NCBI RefSeq assembly: GCF_021789315.1
Contig: NZ_CP084561.1
Location: 3,782,001 to 3,846,000, forward strand
Length of the DNA: 64,000 bases
DNA from: Arthrobacter sp. FW305-BF8
Lineage (GTDB): Bacteria > Actinomycetota > Actinomycetes > Actinomycetales > Micrococcaceae
Direction of reading: 5' to 3'
Shown here: positions 50,551 through 59,506 of the stretch, one piece after another
How positions within the stretch are numbered: position 1 is the stretch's first letter
How the letters are laid out: the number at the start of each line of letters is the position of its first letter
Notes under the pieces: model-generated
The model's database searches: none
What the model was told of the DNA's origin: nothing
Seen by the model: only the letters and a program-made list of their open reading frames with translations
Translations under genes and position numbers: made by a program

Positions 50551-51777
50551 ATTTCTCGTATCACTATAATTGGCCTGCACTTTACGCCAGAGCGATCTGG
50601 TAATGCACCGTACACGAGCAGCCTCGCGAGAGGATTGCAGCGGGAGGGGCATTCGGTCACGGTCATAACTGGCTATCCACACTATCCTGAATGGCGGCGA
50701 CACGCCGGGTATAAGGGACGATCAATGCACGAGATGATAGATGGCGTCCGAGTGAAGCGCCTCAATCATTACGTGCCATCCAATCCGACTGGCCTCCGCC
50801 GAATCCTGATGGAGGTAAGTTTCGGCCTTCATGCAATTTTGTCGAAATGGCAGAAGCCAGATCTGGTCATTCTCGTGAGTCCCGCTCTACTTTCGACCGG
50901 ACTGGCAAGCCTTCGCGCGAGCGTTGGCAAGGGGTTGCCTACGCTAGTTTGGGTCCAAGATCTTTATAGCCGAGGCATGGTCGAAACTGGCTCAACGGGT
51001 GTTGGCGGAAAAGTGGCTGCTTATATTGAGTCTTCCATTTTGCGCTCGGCTGACACCGTGGTAGCGATTCATGATCGTTTCCGAACACACATCACTCAGT
51101 CGCTTGGCGTGGATTCTCAAAGTGTCAAAGTTATCCGCAACTGGACCCATCTCGGCCACGTTGCCGCCTATGACGTCAGAGCAACTCGTAAAGCTAGAGG
51201 ATGGGCTGACTCGGACGTGATTGTCCTTCACGCTGGAAACATGGGCATGAAGCAAGGTCTGGAAAATGTTGTCGAGTCTGCTCGGCTGGCGCACCAGCGT
51301 CGGAGCCTCGTCAAGTTCGTCCTCATGGGCGATGGGAACCAGCGCCAGAAGCTGGAAAGGATCGCGTCCGGCATAGACAACATCGAATTCATCGATGCCT
51401 TGCCAGATGATGAATTCCAGCAGACCCTTGGTGCCGCCAACGTCCTTCTGGTCAACGAGCTGCCGGCAGTAAGAGACATGTCAGTGCCCAGCAAGTTGAC
51501 TTCTTACTTCAATGCGGGGGTCGTTGTAGTGGCGGCCACAGACGCCGAAAGCGTGACGGCAGCCGAGCTTCAAGCTTCGGGTGGGGGGATGCGCGTCAAC
51601 CCTGACGATCCTGCTGCTCTCCTAGCGACTGTCGAACTGCTTGGCCAGGATGCCGTGCTTGCCCGTGATCTCGGCGCGCAGGGTCGAAAGTTCAGAGACG
51701 AAACACTGTCCGAAGCTCCGGCCATCGCCCACTACAATGAATACATCATCAGCCTGGCAACGTCGCGCGGCCGCTAG
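50551..51777 (+). CDS. WcaI-like glycosyltransferase, probable ATT start
   Basis: 408 residues if translation begins at ATT (50551): ISRITIIGLHFTPERSGNAP, the exact place where WcaI-type enzymes begin (MxRITIIG). GGAG lies 6 bases before ATT, and an in-frame TAG lies 12 bases upstream, with no ATG/GTG/TTG before 50635. Starting at the TTG at 50635 would delete the nucleotide-fold strand. C-terminal half: VLHAGNMGMKQGLENVVESA, FVLMGDGNQRQKLERIA and VPSKLTSYFNAGVVVVAATD. WcaI adds fucose in colanic acid synthesis, and the next two genes make GDP-fucose. Confidence 0.85.
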   Translation: MSRITIIGLHFTPERSGNAPYTSSLARGLQREGHSVTVITGYPHYPEWRRHAGYKGRSMHEMIDGVRVKRLNHYVPSNPTGLRRILMEVSFGLHAILSKWQKPDLVILVSPALLSTGLASLRASVGKGLPTLVWVQDLYSRGMVETGSTGVGGKVAAYIESSILRSADTVVAIHDRFRTHITQSLGVDSQSVKVIRNWTHLGHVAAYDVRATRKARGWADSDVIVLHAGNMGMKQGLENVVESARLAHQRRSLVKFVLMGDGNQRQKLERIASGIDNIEFIDALPDDEFQQTLGAANVLLVNELPAVRDMSVPSKLTSYFNAGVVVVAATDAESVTAAELQASGGGMRVNPDDPAALLATVELLGQDAVLARDLGAQGRKFRDETLSEAPAIAHYNEYIISLATSRGR

Positions 51778-51814
51778 GCCGTAGGACTCTTAATTTCGCA
51801 CCATGGGGGGCATT

Positions 51815-52843
51815 TTGAATAAGCGCGCGCTTATTACCGGAATCACCGGACAAGACGGATCGTACCTGGCAGAGCTTCTTTTGAAGAAGGGTTACGAAGT
51901 CCACGGTTTGATCCGCAGGGCGTCGACGTTTAACACTGCGAGAGTCGACCACCTCTATATTGATCCCCACGATCCCAAGGCAAAGTTGTTTTTGCACTAC
52001 GGAGATCTTAGTGACGGCGCAAGATTGGTCACCCTCCTGGCAAGTATCAAGCCCGACGAGGTGTACAACTTGGCCGCGCAGTCCCATGTCCGCGTTTCCT
52101 TCGATGAACCCGAGCACACGGCCGACACCACCGGTGTGGGATCCATCAGGCTGCTGGAAGCTGTCCGCATGTCGGGGATTGAAACCAAGTTCTATCAGGC
52201 TTCTTCTTCAGAAATGTTTGGGGCCACGCCTCCCCCTCAAGATGAGGAGACTCCTTTTTATCCCCGGTCTCCGTATGGGGCAGCAAAGGTCTACAGCTAC
52301 TGGGTGACAAAGAATTACCGCGAGGCCTACGGCATGTTCGCAGTTAATGGCATCCTGTTCAATCACGAATCGCCTCGACGTGGCGAAACCTTCGTCACGC
52401 GAAAAATTACGCGTGCGGTAGCCGCAATCAAGGCCGGAAAGCAAGATCTCTTGTATATGGGAAATCTCGATGCGGTCCGAGACTGGGGCTATGCAGCTGA
52501 GTATGTCGAAGGCATGTGGCGAATGCTGCAGGCAGCTGAGCCGGAGGACTTTGTCCTAGCAACCGGTGGAAACTATACCGTCCGTGACTTTCTCCAAATC
52601 TCCTTCGAGCATGCTGGACTGAATTGGGAGGAGCATGTGAGATTCGACGAAAGGTACCTCCGGCCTACGGAAGTTGACGCCTTGGTTGGGGACGCTTCTA
52701 AAGCCCAGGAAAAGCTGGGCTGGAAGGCGTCAGTGCACACCCCGGAGCTTGCACGAATTATGGTCGACGCCGACATCGAAGCACTCAAGCATGCTGGCAA
52801 TCATTGGATTGACACGGTTCACCTCGACAGCTGGAACAACTGA
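51815..52843 (+). CDS. gmd: GDP-mannose 4,6-dehydratase
   Basis: About 342 residues. Rossmann start ALITGITGQDGSYLAELLLK, then RRASTFNTARVDHLY; catalytic Tyr/Lys in YPRSPYGAAKVYSYW; and FNHESPRRGETFVTRKITRA. All are signatures of Gmd. The TTG at 51815 sits 4 bases after GGGGGG and gives LNKRALITG; the ATG at 51803 is possible but lacks an upstream site. Converts GDP-mannose to GDP-4-keto-6-deoxymannose, the first step to GDP-fucose. Overlaps the next gene by one base. Confidence 0.95.
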   Translation: MNKRALITGITGQDGSYLAELLLKKGYEVHGLIRRASTFNTARVDHLYIDPHDPKAKLFLHYGDLSDGARLVTLLASIKPDEVYNLAAQSHVRVSFDEPEHTADTTGVGSIRLLEAVRMSGIETKFYQASSSEMFGATPPPQDEETPFYPRSPYGAAKVYSYWVTKNYREAYGMFAVNGILFNHESPRRGETFVTRKITRAVAAIKAGKQDLLYMGNLDAVRDWGYAAEYVEGMWRMLQAAEPEDFVLATGGNYTVRDFLQISFEHAGLNWEEHVRFDERYLRPTEVDALVGDASKAQEKLGWKASVHTPELARIMVDADIEALKHAGNHWIDTVHLDSWNN

Positions 52844-53814
52844 TGGGAGAAATTGACTTCGTCCCCGGGCCGTTGGACCGGGAAGCGACCTTCTACGTGG
52901 CCGGCCACCGCGGCTTGGTGGGTTCTGCGATTTGGCGGAACTTGCAGACTGCAGGCTTCGCTAAGGTAGTCGGGAGGACGTCCGCGGAGCTTGACTTGAA
53001 AAACCGTGCGGATGTTTTCTCCTTCTTTGCCGAAACCAGACCGCGGTACGTTGTCTTGGCGGCCGCGAAAGTCGGCGGAATCTTGGCAAATAACACATTC
53101 CCTGTCGATTTTCTGAGCGAAAATATCCGCATTCAGGTGAACGTTATGGACGCCGCACGAGAATTCGGTGTGGATCGACTCCTGTTCCTAGGCTCATCTT
53201 GTATATACCCCAAGTTAGCCGAGCAGCCAATACGTGAGGATGCTCTCCTTACAGGCCATCTCGAGCCTACCAACGACGCTTACGCCATTGCCAAAATTGC
53301 TGGCATATTGCAGGTCCAGGCAGTTCGCCGGCAATACGGATTGCCGTGGATTTCTGCAATGCCGACGAACCTGTACGGACCGGGCGATAATTTCTCTGCC
53401 GAGGGTTCACATGTCTTGCCTGCAATGATCCGCAGATATGACGAGGCGGCAAGATTGGGTAAGGACAGTGTCACCAACTGGGGCACTGGGAGACCGCGCC
53501 GGGAGTTCCTTCACGTAGATGACATGGCAGCAGCGTGCCTCCATCTCATGGAAAATTACGATGGCCCTGACCAGGTGAACGTTGGCACGGGATCCGATGT
53601 GACCATCCAGGAGTTGGCATCAATTGTGGCCGATGCCGTGGGGTACACAGGCGAAATCCACTGGGACACCACGAAACCGGACGGCACCCCGCAGAAGCTC
53701 TTGGACGTGTCCAAGCTTGCCACTGCCGGCTGGTCGTCAAAAATTCGCCTGGACGACGGCATCAGGGGCACGGTCGAGTGGTTCCGTGCAAATGCTGATG
53801 TCATCAGATCCTAG
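52843..53814 (+). CDS. fcl: GDP-L-fucose synthase
   Basis: 323 residues. NADP-binding FYVAGHRGLVGSAIWRNLQT, RYVVLAAAKVGGILANNTFP, SSCIYPKLAEQPIREDALLT and catalytic YAIAKIAGILQVQAV (Y-x3-K) are all typical of GMER/WcaG. Starts on TGATG with gmd, so the two enzymes are made together and complete GDP-L-fucose synthesis. A GDP-mannose pyrophosphorylase is not in the window. Confidence 0.95.
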   Translation: MGEIDFVPGPLDREATFYVAGHRGLVGSAIWRNLQTAGFAKVVGRTSAELDLKNRADVFSFFAETRPRYVVLAAAKVGGILANNTFPVDFLSENIRIQVNVMDAAREFGVDRLLFLGSSCIYPKLAEQPIREDALLTGHLEPTNDAYAIAKIAGILQVQAVRRQYGLPWISAMPTNLYGPGDNFSAEGSHVLPAMIRRYDEAARLGKDSVTNWGTGRPRREFLHVDDMAAACLHLMENYDGPDQVNVGTGSDVTIQELASIVADAVGYTGEIHWDTTKPDGTPQKLLDVSKLATAGWSSKIRLDDGIRGTVEWFRANADVIRS

Positions 53815-53841
53815 AGGAACAATGACTGGGGGAATGGCGGC

Positions 53842-55314
53842 ATGAACCATCAAGCCTTGCTTGAGGGTGGCACCGAGAGTAAACGGATAGATTGGCGCAG
53901 CAAGTACTCAGCGCGCCTGCGGATCATCGATGCAGGTGTCATAGTTTGGGCCGTCATGGGTGCTTTCGGCGTACGGTTCGGTTTTGCGGACCTCAAAGGT
54001 GACAGTATTCGTGACAATGACTACATTGTGCTATCGGTGCTGCTCGCCATCTGCTGGTGGCTGATGCTTGGCTTTTGGGGATCAAGAGAATCGAAAGTGC
54101 TCGGTTCAGGCTCCGAAGAATACAAACGCGTGATTGCTGCTTCATCTTGGCTATTTGGATTCGTTGCGATTGTGTCCTACGCCGTGAAATTCGACACCGC
54201 CAGGGGATTCGTCGGCCTTGCCTTTCCGGCAGGTGCGATCGGGTTGCTTGTGGCTAGGTGGCTGGTGCGTCAACATCTGAGCCTAGAGCGGAAACATGGT
54301 AAGAGCACGGCAAGGGTACTAATCCTTGGTGGCCCGTATTCCGCGGCCCACCTTGTCCGCTCCCTGCATAGTGCGCCCGCAGCCGGCTACCTGCCCGTTG
54401 CCGCCCATTTACCCGGAGCACCGGTCGTTGGCAGTTCATTAGCTGATCTCGGCGTACCAGTAACCGGCGCGGAGACTGACTTCGAGTCGATCTTGGAAGT
54501 CATTGTCGACACACGGGTCGATGCTGTTGCCATTTCCGCGGGCGTCAATATGCACCCGAGCGATCTCCGAAGATTGGGTTGGGAACTGGCTGCCCGGGAC
54601 ATCGGCATGATTCTGGCTCCAGCATTAACGGACGTGGCAGGTCCCCGAATCCACACACAGCCCGTGGCAGGGTTGCCTCTCATTCACGTTTCCACGCCCA
54701 AGTTAACTGGCGGCAAGAAAGTTGCGAAAAGGACATTCGACGTTGTCTTAGCCGGCCTCTTGGTCACCTTTTTGTCTCCAGTATTCCTCGTTCTCACACT
54801 GCTGGTCGCGCTCACGAGTCCCGGACCGGTTTTTTACAAGCAGGAAAGAATCGGGCTACGTGGTACGACCTTTAATATGCTGAAGTTCAGGTCGATGCGG
54901 GCAAATGCGGACGACGAACTTCGAGCCCTCCTCGAGGCGCAGGGAACCAACACCAAACCCCTATTCAAAGTCGATAATGATCCTCGCATTACTCCAGTAG
55001 GACGAGTACTCCGGAAGTATTCGCTGGACGAGCTGCCCCAGCTATTGAACGTCCTGGGGGGCAGCATGAGCCTCGTGGGGCCTCGCCCGCAACGCGAGGG
55101 CGAGGTCGCCTTGTACGACGATGCTGCTCACCGCAGGCTCTACGTCAGTCCAGGAATGAGCGGCCTGTGGCAGGTGAGTGGGCGATCCAACCTGAGTTGG
55201 GAAGAAAGCATCAGATTGGATCTCTACTATGTGGAGAACTGGTCCCTAATGGGCGACGTAGTCATCCTTTTGAAGACGTTCAAGGCAGTATTTGCAAGCA
55301 CTGGCGCTGTCTAA
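53842..55314 (+). CDS. Polyprenyl-phosphate sugar-1-phosphate transferase (WbaP/WcaJ type)
   Basis: 490 residues. N-terminal four to five membrane helices (IIDAGVIVWAVMGAFGVRFG onwards), a CoA-binding-like central domain (VLILGGPYSAAHLVRSLHSA), then the catalytic Bac_transf domain: KRTFDVVLAGLLVTFLSPVF, SPGPVFYKQERIGLRGTTFN, MLKFRSMRANADDE, RKYSLDELPQLLNVLGGSMS and LVGPRPQREGEVALYD. It loads the first sugar-phosphate on undecaprenyl phosphate to begin a repeat unit. ATG behind TGGGGGAATGGCGGC. Confidence 0.94.
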   Translation: MNHQALLEGGTESKRIDWRSKYSARLRIIDAGVIVWAVMGAFGVRFGFADLKGDSIRDNDYIVLSVLLAICWWLMLGFWGSRESKVLGSGSEEYKRVIAASSWLFGFVAIVSYAVKFDTARGFVGLAFPAGAIGLLVARWLVRQHLSLERKHGKSTARVLILGGPYSAAHLVRSLHSAPAAGYLPVAAHLPGAPVVGSSLADLGVPVTGAETDFESILEVIVDTRVDAVAISAGVNMHPSDLRRLGWELAARDIGMILAPALTDVAGPRIHTQPVAGLPLIHVSTPKLTGGKKVAKRTFDVVLAGLLVTFLSPVFLVLTLLVALTSPGPVFYKQERIGLRGTTFNMLKFRSMRANADDELRALLEAQGTNTKPLFKVDNDPRITPVGRVLRKYSLDELPQLLNVLGGSMSLVGPRPQREGEVALYDDAAHRRLYVSPGMSGLWQVSGRSNLSWEESIRLDLYYVENWSLMGDVVILLKTFKAVFASTGAV

Positions 55315-55375
55315 AAAGCGCGCATGATCTAACGGTCAGAGAACGAGCAGTTTTTAGCTGCAGGAAAGGCAACAA

Positions 55376-56689
55376 ATGCGTATTTCCGTGATTGGCTGCG
55401 GCTACCTGGGCGCAGTCCACGCAGCCTGCATGGCAAAACTTGGCCACGAAGTCGTCGGCATAGACGTCGATGAGCGCAAGATAGCCGACTTGTCGGCTGC
55501 CACCGCCCCCTTTTTTGAGCCCGGCCTGGAGGCTCTGCTTAAGGAAGTCCAGGAAACAGGACGCTTGTCCTTCAGTACGGATATGTCGGCGGCCGCTGAT
55601 AGTGACGTTCATTTCATTTGTGTCGGCACTCCGCAGAAGAAGGGCGAAAATGCGGCAGATCTAACTTATGTTGATGCTGCCCTTACCTCGCTGTTGCCGT
55701 ACCTCGACGAGGATGACGTGGTCGTTGGAAAATCCACGGTTCCTGTTGGGACGGCCGGCAGGCTCGCCCAGATCGTGAAAGCCCATGAAGAAACTGCACA
55801 TCTGATTTGGAACCCCGAATTCCTCCGTGAGGGGCATGCCGTCGCCGACACCCTTCAGCCGGACCGCTTTGTTTATGGCGTCCCGGACGGTTCGGAGGAC
55901 CATCCGGCTGTTGCGATCTTGGATGAAGTTTATGCAGCACCGCTATCTTCGGGGACGCCTAGGATCGTCACCGACCATCCAACGGCCGAGCTGGTGAAGG
56001 CTGCGGCGAATTCCTTCCTCGCAACGAAAATTTCGTTCATAAACGCAATGGCAGAAGTCTGTGAAGCGTCCGGTGCTGACGTCACGCGCCTAGCCGACGC
56101 CATCGGTATGGACGAACGAATAGGAAGGAAGTTCCTAAACGCGGGCATCGGGTTCGGTGGTGGCTGCTTACCTAAAGATATTCGTGCGTTTATGGCGCGT
56201 GCGGGCGAGCTGGGAGCGGACCAAGCTCTCACATTTTTACGTGAGGTCGACGCTATCAACATGAGGCGTCGTACCAGGGTGGTGGAGCTCTCACGGGAAC
56301 TCTGTGACGGGACTCTGCTGGGCAAGAGAATTACTGTGCTTGGCGCCGCCTTCAAGCCAGAAAGTGATGACGTAAGAGATTCCCCCGCCCTCAGCATAGC
56401 TGCGCAACTCCAACTTCAAGGTGCAGTTGTTACGGTGACAGACCCCAAAGCTCTTCAGAATGCTGCTAAACGATTTCCGGAACTGCACTTCGAGCCAGAT
56501 ATGGACGCTGCCATATCAGGCGCTGACGCATTGCTGCTCCTCACAGAGTGGAAGCAATACCAAAGGTTGGACCCACATGCGCTACACAGCAGCGTTGGAT
56601 CCCCTCGAATCCTTGACGGGCGCAACGTTTTGGATCCAGGAAAGTGGCGGGCAGCTGGGTGGGTGTACCGCGGGCTCGGACGCGCTTGA
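55376..56689 (+). CDS. ugd: UDP-glucose 6-dehydrogenase
   Basis: 437 residues. NAD-binding MRISVIGCGYLGAVHAACMA, VVGKSTVPVGTAGRLA, the Glu in LIWNPEFLREGHAV, and the catalytic Cys in GIGFGGGCLPKDIRAFM. C-terminal VLGAAFKPESDDVRDSPALS is standard. Makes UDP-glucuronate for the polymer. ATG follows GGAAAGGCAACAA. Its stop lies 2 bases before the DUF4012 gene. Confidence 0.95.
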   Translation: MRISVIGCGYLGAVHAACMAKLGHEVVGIDVDERKIADLSAATAPFFEPGLEALLKEVQETGRLSFSTDMSAAADSDVHFICVGTPQKKGENAADLTYVDAALTSLLPYLDEDDVVVGKSTVPVGTAGRLAQIVKAHEETAHLIWNPEFLREGHAVADTLQPDRFVYGVPDGSEDHPAVAILDEVYAAPLSSGTPRIVTDHPTAELVKAAANSFLATKISFINAMAEVCEASGADVTRLADAIGMDERIGRKFLNAGIGFGGGCLPKDIRAFMARAGELGADQALTFLREVDAINMRRRTRVVELSRELCDGTLLGKRITVLGAAFKPESDDVRDSPALSIAAQLQLQGAVVTVTDPKALQNAAKRFPELHFEPDMDAAISGADALLLLTEWKQYQRLDPHALHSSVGSPRILDGRNVLDPGKWRAAGWVYRGLGRA

Positions 56690-56691
56690 CG

Positions 56692-58569
56692 ATGGCACGT
56701 TCGCGTTCAAACAGCAAAATCGAGTCGTCTGCCCATACCGGGGACCGCACCAATAAAGGTTCCAAGCGTCGACGGATCTTACTCTTAGCAGTTGGGTTAT
56801 CTGCTGTTGCGATCATCCTCATGCTGCTGAGCGCCGTTTGGCTTTCATCTAAGGCCTCAACCATCAATACCGAGCTGACTGCCGCAAAGCAGCTTGTGCC
56901 GGCCCTCAGGGCGAATATTGTGCAAGACGACGCAGCAGCGGCAACCGCCATAGTCAAAGATCTTCATACGCATACGATTTTAGCCCGTGAGGCAGCCACA
57001 GATCCGTTGTGGACGTTGGCGGGAGAATTGCCTTGGTTGGGAGCGAACTTCAGCGCGACAAGAGAAATCGCTACGTCGGCGGATGACGTGGTCAGCTTAG
57101 GCGCCGCACCTCTGGTACGTGTCGCCAATACTCTTGACTGGAAGCTCTTGGCGACGGGCAGCCAAAAGGCGGACCTACGCCCTCTCGCTGAGGCAGAGCC
57201 AACACTAACCTCCGCTGCCAACGCTGTTCGACAGTCCTCAGAACGTCTAAACGGGATTGATGCCGGCGAGCTGGTACCTCAAATTGCAACCCCCCTTCTT
57301 ACTGCCCGTGAGGAGCTAAGTGCTCTAGGCGAGCAACTTGATACGGCAGCAGATGCTGCAAAAATCATGCCGTCGATGATGGGTGGAAAAGAGCCGCGCC
57401 GATATCTCCTGCTCATCCAGAACAACGCAGAGCTGCGCGCTACTGGTGGCATTCCAGGAGCACTGGCAGTCCTTACCGTCGAGGACGGACGACTTTCCCT
57501 AGGTTCCCAGACCAGCGCGAGCGCGCTGGGTCCCTTTAGCCCGGTCGAAGATGTAGATGCCGAGCAGAGCCTTATCTATTCCACGAGACTCGGCAAGTTT
57601 ATGCAGGACGTCAACCTCACTCCTGATTTTCCGACGGCGGCCGAAACGGCCCGGGCGATGTGGAAGACAAGAACCGGTCAGCAATTGGACGGAGTTCTCT
57701 CCGTAGACCCCGTTGCCTTGGCGTACATGCTTGATGCAACAGGTCCGGTCCGATTGAACACTGAGATGCAGCAGGAAATCGGAGTCAGCGGTTTACCTTC
57801 AGAGCTGACTGGGAAAAACGTGGTGAGTACGCTTCTTTCCGACGTCTACTCAAGAATCATGGAGCCGGCAAAGCAGGATGCCTACTTTGCCGGTGTGGCC
57901 CAGGAAGTATTCGCAAAGGTATCCGGCGGGACCGGCAACACCGCGCAGTTGTTAGGCGGGATAAGTCGTGCAGCCTCCGAACACAGGTTGCAATTGTGGT
58001 CGTCCGATGACCGTGAGCAGTCAGTTATCGCTCAATACCCTCTGGGTGGATCTGTTACTGGCACCAGTATCTCACCAGCCCAGTTCGGGGTGTACTTCAA
58101 TGACGGCACAGGGGCAAAAATGGACTTCCACGTCAAGAGGACCGTGCAATTGATCAGAGAGTGTCCTGCTGAGGGTTATTCCCAAGTCCGAGTGAAGGTG
58201 ACGAGTACGAACGTGGCCCCCAAGGACGCCGGCATTTCTTTGCCCGAGTATGTGACCGGCGGAGGATCTTTCGGTGTTCCTGCTGGCAGTGTCCAAACCA
58301 ATATAGTTGCCTACGGACCGGTGCAATCGAACGTTGAAAATGCCCTGTTGGACACGAAAAAGACAGGCTTCGCCTCCAACCGCCACGCTGGGCGGCCTGT
58401 CGGGACCGTTACGGTCCGTCTTGCACCCGGCCAGAGCAGGACTGTCGAGTTCACCTTTGGCAAGATCGTTCAACACACTGATCCGGTGGTGGCCGTAACG
58501 CCCACTGTCCAGTCCCTGAAGGATGTAATTCTGGAAACAGGGAGCGCGGCTTGCACTCCGGCTCCGTAG
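56692..58569 (+). CDS. DUF4012 secreted/membrane protein
   Basis: 625 residues. N-terminal cytoplasmic Ser/Lys/Arg-rich stretch, a single helix ILLLAVGLSAVAIILMLLSA, then a large external domain. RRYLLLIQNNAELRATGGIP with GALAVLTVEDGRLSLGSQTS is the DUF4012 hallmark, followed by LDGVLSVDPVALAYMLDATG and a beta-rich C-terminus. DUF4012 proteins occur in actinobacterial polysaccharide loci and are LytR-like in context, but their reaction is unknown. Follows ugd by 2 bases, so co-transcribed. Confidence 0.88.
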   Translation: MARSRSNSKIESSAHTGDRTNKGSKRRRILLLAVGLSAVAIILMLLSAVWLSSKASTINTELTAAKQLVPALRANIVQDDAAAATAIVKDLHTHTILAREAATDPLWTLAGELPWLGANFSATREIATSADDVVSLGAAPLVRVANTLDWKLLATGSQKADLRPLAEAEPTLTSAANAVRQSSERLNGIDAGELVPQIATPLLTAREELSALGEQLDTAADAAKIMPSMMGGKEPRRYLLLIQNNAELRATGGIPGALAVLTVEDGRLSLGSQTSASALGPFSPVEDVDAEQSLIYSTRLGKFMQDVNLTPDFPTAAETARAMWKTRTGQQLDGVLSVDPVALAYMLDATGPVRLNTEMQQEIGVSGLPSELTGKNVVSTLLSDVYSRIMEPAKQDAYFAGVAQEVFAKVSGGTGNTAQLLGGISRAASEHRLQLWSSDDREQSVIAQYPLGGSVTGTSISPAQFGVYFNDGTGAKMDFHVKRTVQLIRECPAEGYSQVRVKVTSTNVAPKDAGISLPEYVTGGGSFGVPAGSVQTNIVAYGPVQSNVENALLDTKKTGFASNRHAGRPVGTVTVRLAPGQSRTVEFTFGKIVQHTDPVVAVTPTVQSLKDVILETGSAACTPAP

Positions 58570-58738
58570 CCGACGCATTAACAGTATGTAAAGTGTTTGG
58601 ATTCACTTTGGAGGGACTCCCTTGGGAGTGCTAATCTTTCCTTGGGTAAAACCACGAGATTCGCCCCACGGTCACATGGGGATGGGGAATCTCCACAATT
58701 ATGTGACATCCGTGTTGAAAAGGTCTCAGGGGGGACAA

Positions 58739-59362
58739 ATGAAGAAGTCTATTGCTGCGCTCGCGCTTGCAGGAACCATCGTACTGACCGGCACCGCGCC
58801 GGCCTTTGCCACTACCAACAACTACCCGGCGCCCGGAACCGGAACCGGAACTGTCTCAGATGGCACAGTCGCTCCGGGCGAAGTGTTTACCTTCTCGGGG
58901 ACAGGCTTCCTGGCTGGCGAGCTCATCACCATCACCGTAACTCTCACCAGCACCCCGCAGGCGCTGGGTGGTGGCCTCACAGGCGGTGCTGCAATGTCGG
59001 TTCCGTCCAAGATCACTGTGCTGGCTGCTCCGCAGACCTTCACCACGACTGCAGCTGCTGACGGATCGTTCGCGTTCCCGCTCAGCCTCAGCGAACCGGG
59101 TACCTACACCCTGACTGCAACTAGCGCCACGCACTCCGTCACCCAGAGCGTAACCGTGGCCGAAGCTGCTGGAACGGGCGCAGGCCTTTCCAACACTGGC
59201 GGTAACGGTGCCGGTCAGGCCAACACCGGCACCGGTCTCGCTAACACCGGTGCTGACTCCACCCTCGTGCTGTGGTCGCTGGTCGGTGCCGGTGCACTCG
59301 CCGCTGGCGCCGCGTCAGTGGTCGTCGTTCGCCGCCGCGCTAATGCTGATGCATCTGCCTAA
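58739..59362 (+). CDS. Wall-anchored LAXTG surface protein
   Basis: 207 residues. Signal peptide MKKSIAALALAGTIVLTGTA ending APAFATTN, a Thr/Gly-rich domain of about 110 residues (VAPGEVFTFSGTGFLAGELI), a Gly/Asn spacer, and the C-terminal sorting signal LANTGADSTLVLWSLVGAGA...VVVRRR. LANTG fits the LAXTG motif of class E sortases in high-GC Gram-positives. No sortase is in the window. CAGGGGGGACAA precedes the ATG. Could anchor or organise the polysaccharide at the wall; this is inferred from its place. Confidence 0.85.
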   Translation: MKKSIAALALAGTIVLTGTAPAFATTNNYPAPGTGTGTVSDGTVAPGEVFTFSGTGFLAGELITITVTLTSTPQALGGGLTGGAAMSVPSKITVLAAPQTFTTTAAADGSFAFPLSLSEPGTYTLTATSATHSVTQSVTVAEAAGTGAGLSNTGGNGAGQANTGTGLANTGADSTLVLWSLVGAGALAAGAASVVVVRRRANADASA

Positions 59363-59380
59363 GCACTGAGCTCCACGTAA

Positions 59381-59421
59381 AAGAAGTGGGCCGTTACGGA
59401 TTACCGAACGGCCCACTTCTT
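59381..59421 (+). terminator. Terminator after the LAXTG gene
   Basis: Perfect 15-base arms aagaagtgggccgtt (59381-59395) and aacggcccacttctt (59407-59421) with an 11-base loop, 18 bases past the stop. Followed by TGTTTG. Confidence 0.85.
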
Positions 59422-59448
59422 GTTTGCGAACAGCCAGGCAGCGCAGCT

Positions 59449-59488
59449 AAAAATGGAAGCCCCGACAATCGTCGCGGCTTCCATTTTT
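59449..59488. terminator. Bidirectional terminator between the LAXTG gene and galU
   Basis: 13-base arms aaaaatggaagcc (59449-59461) and ggcttccattttt (59476-59488). A/T tracts on both sides make it work on either strand. It lies 18 bases beyond the galU stop. Confidence 0.85.
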
Positions 59489-59506
59489 AATGGCGTGTAA
59501 GTTTTC

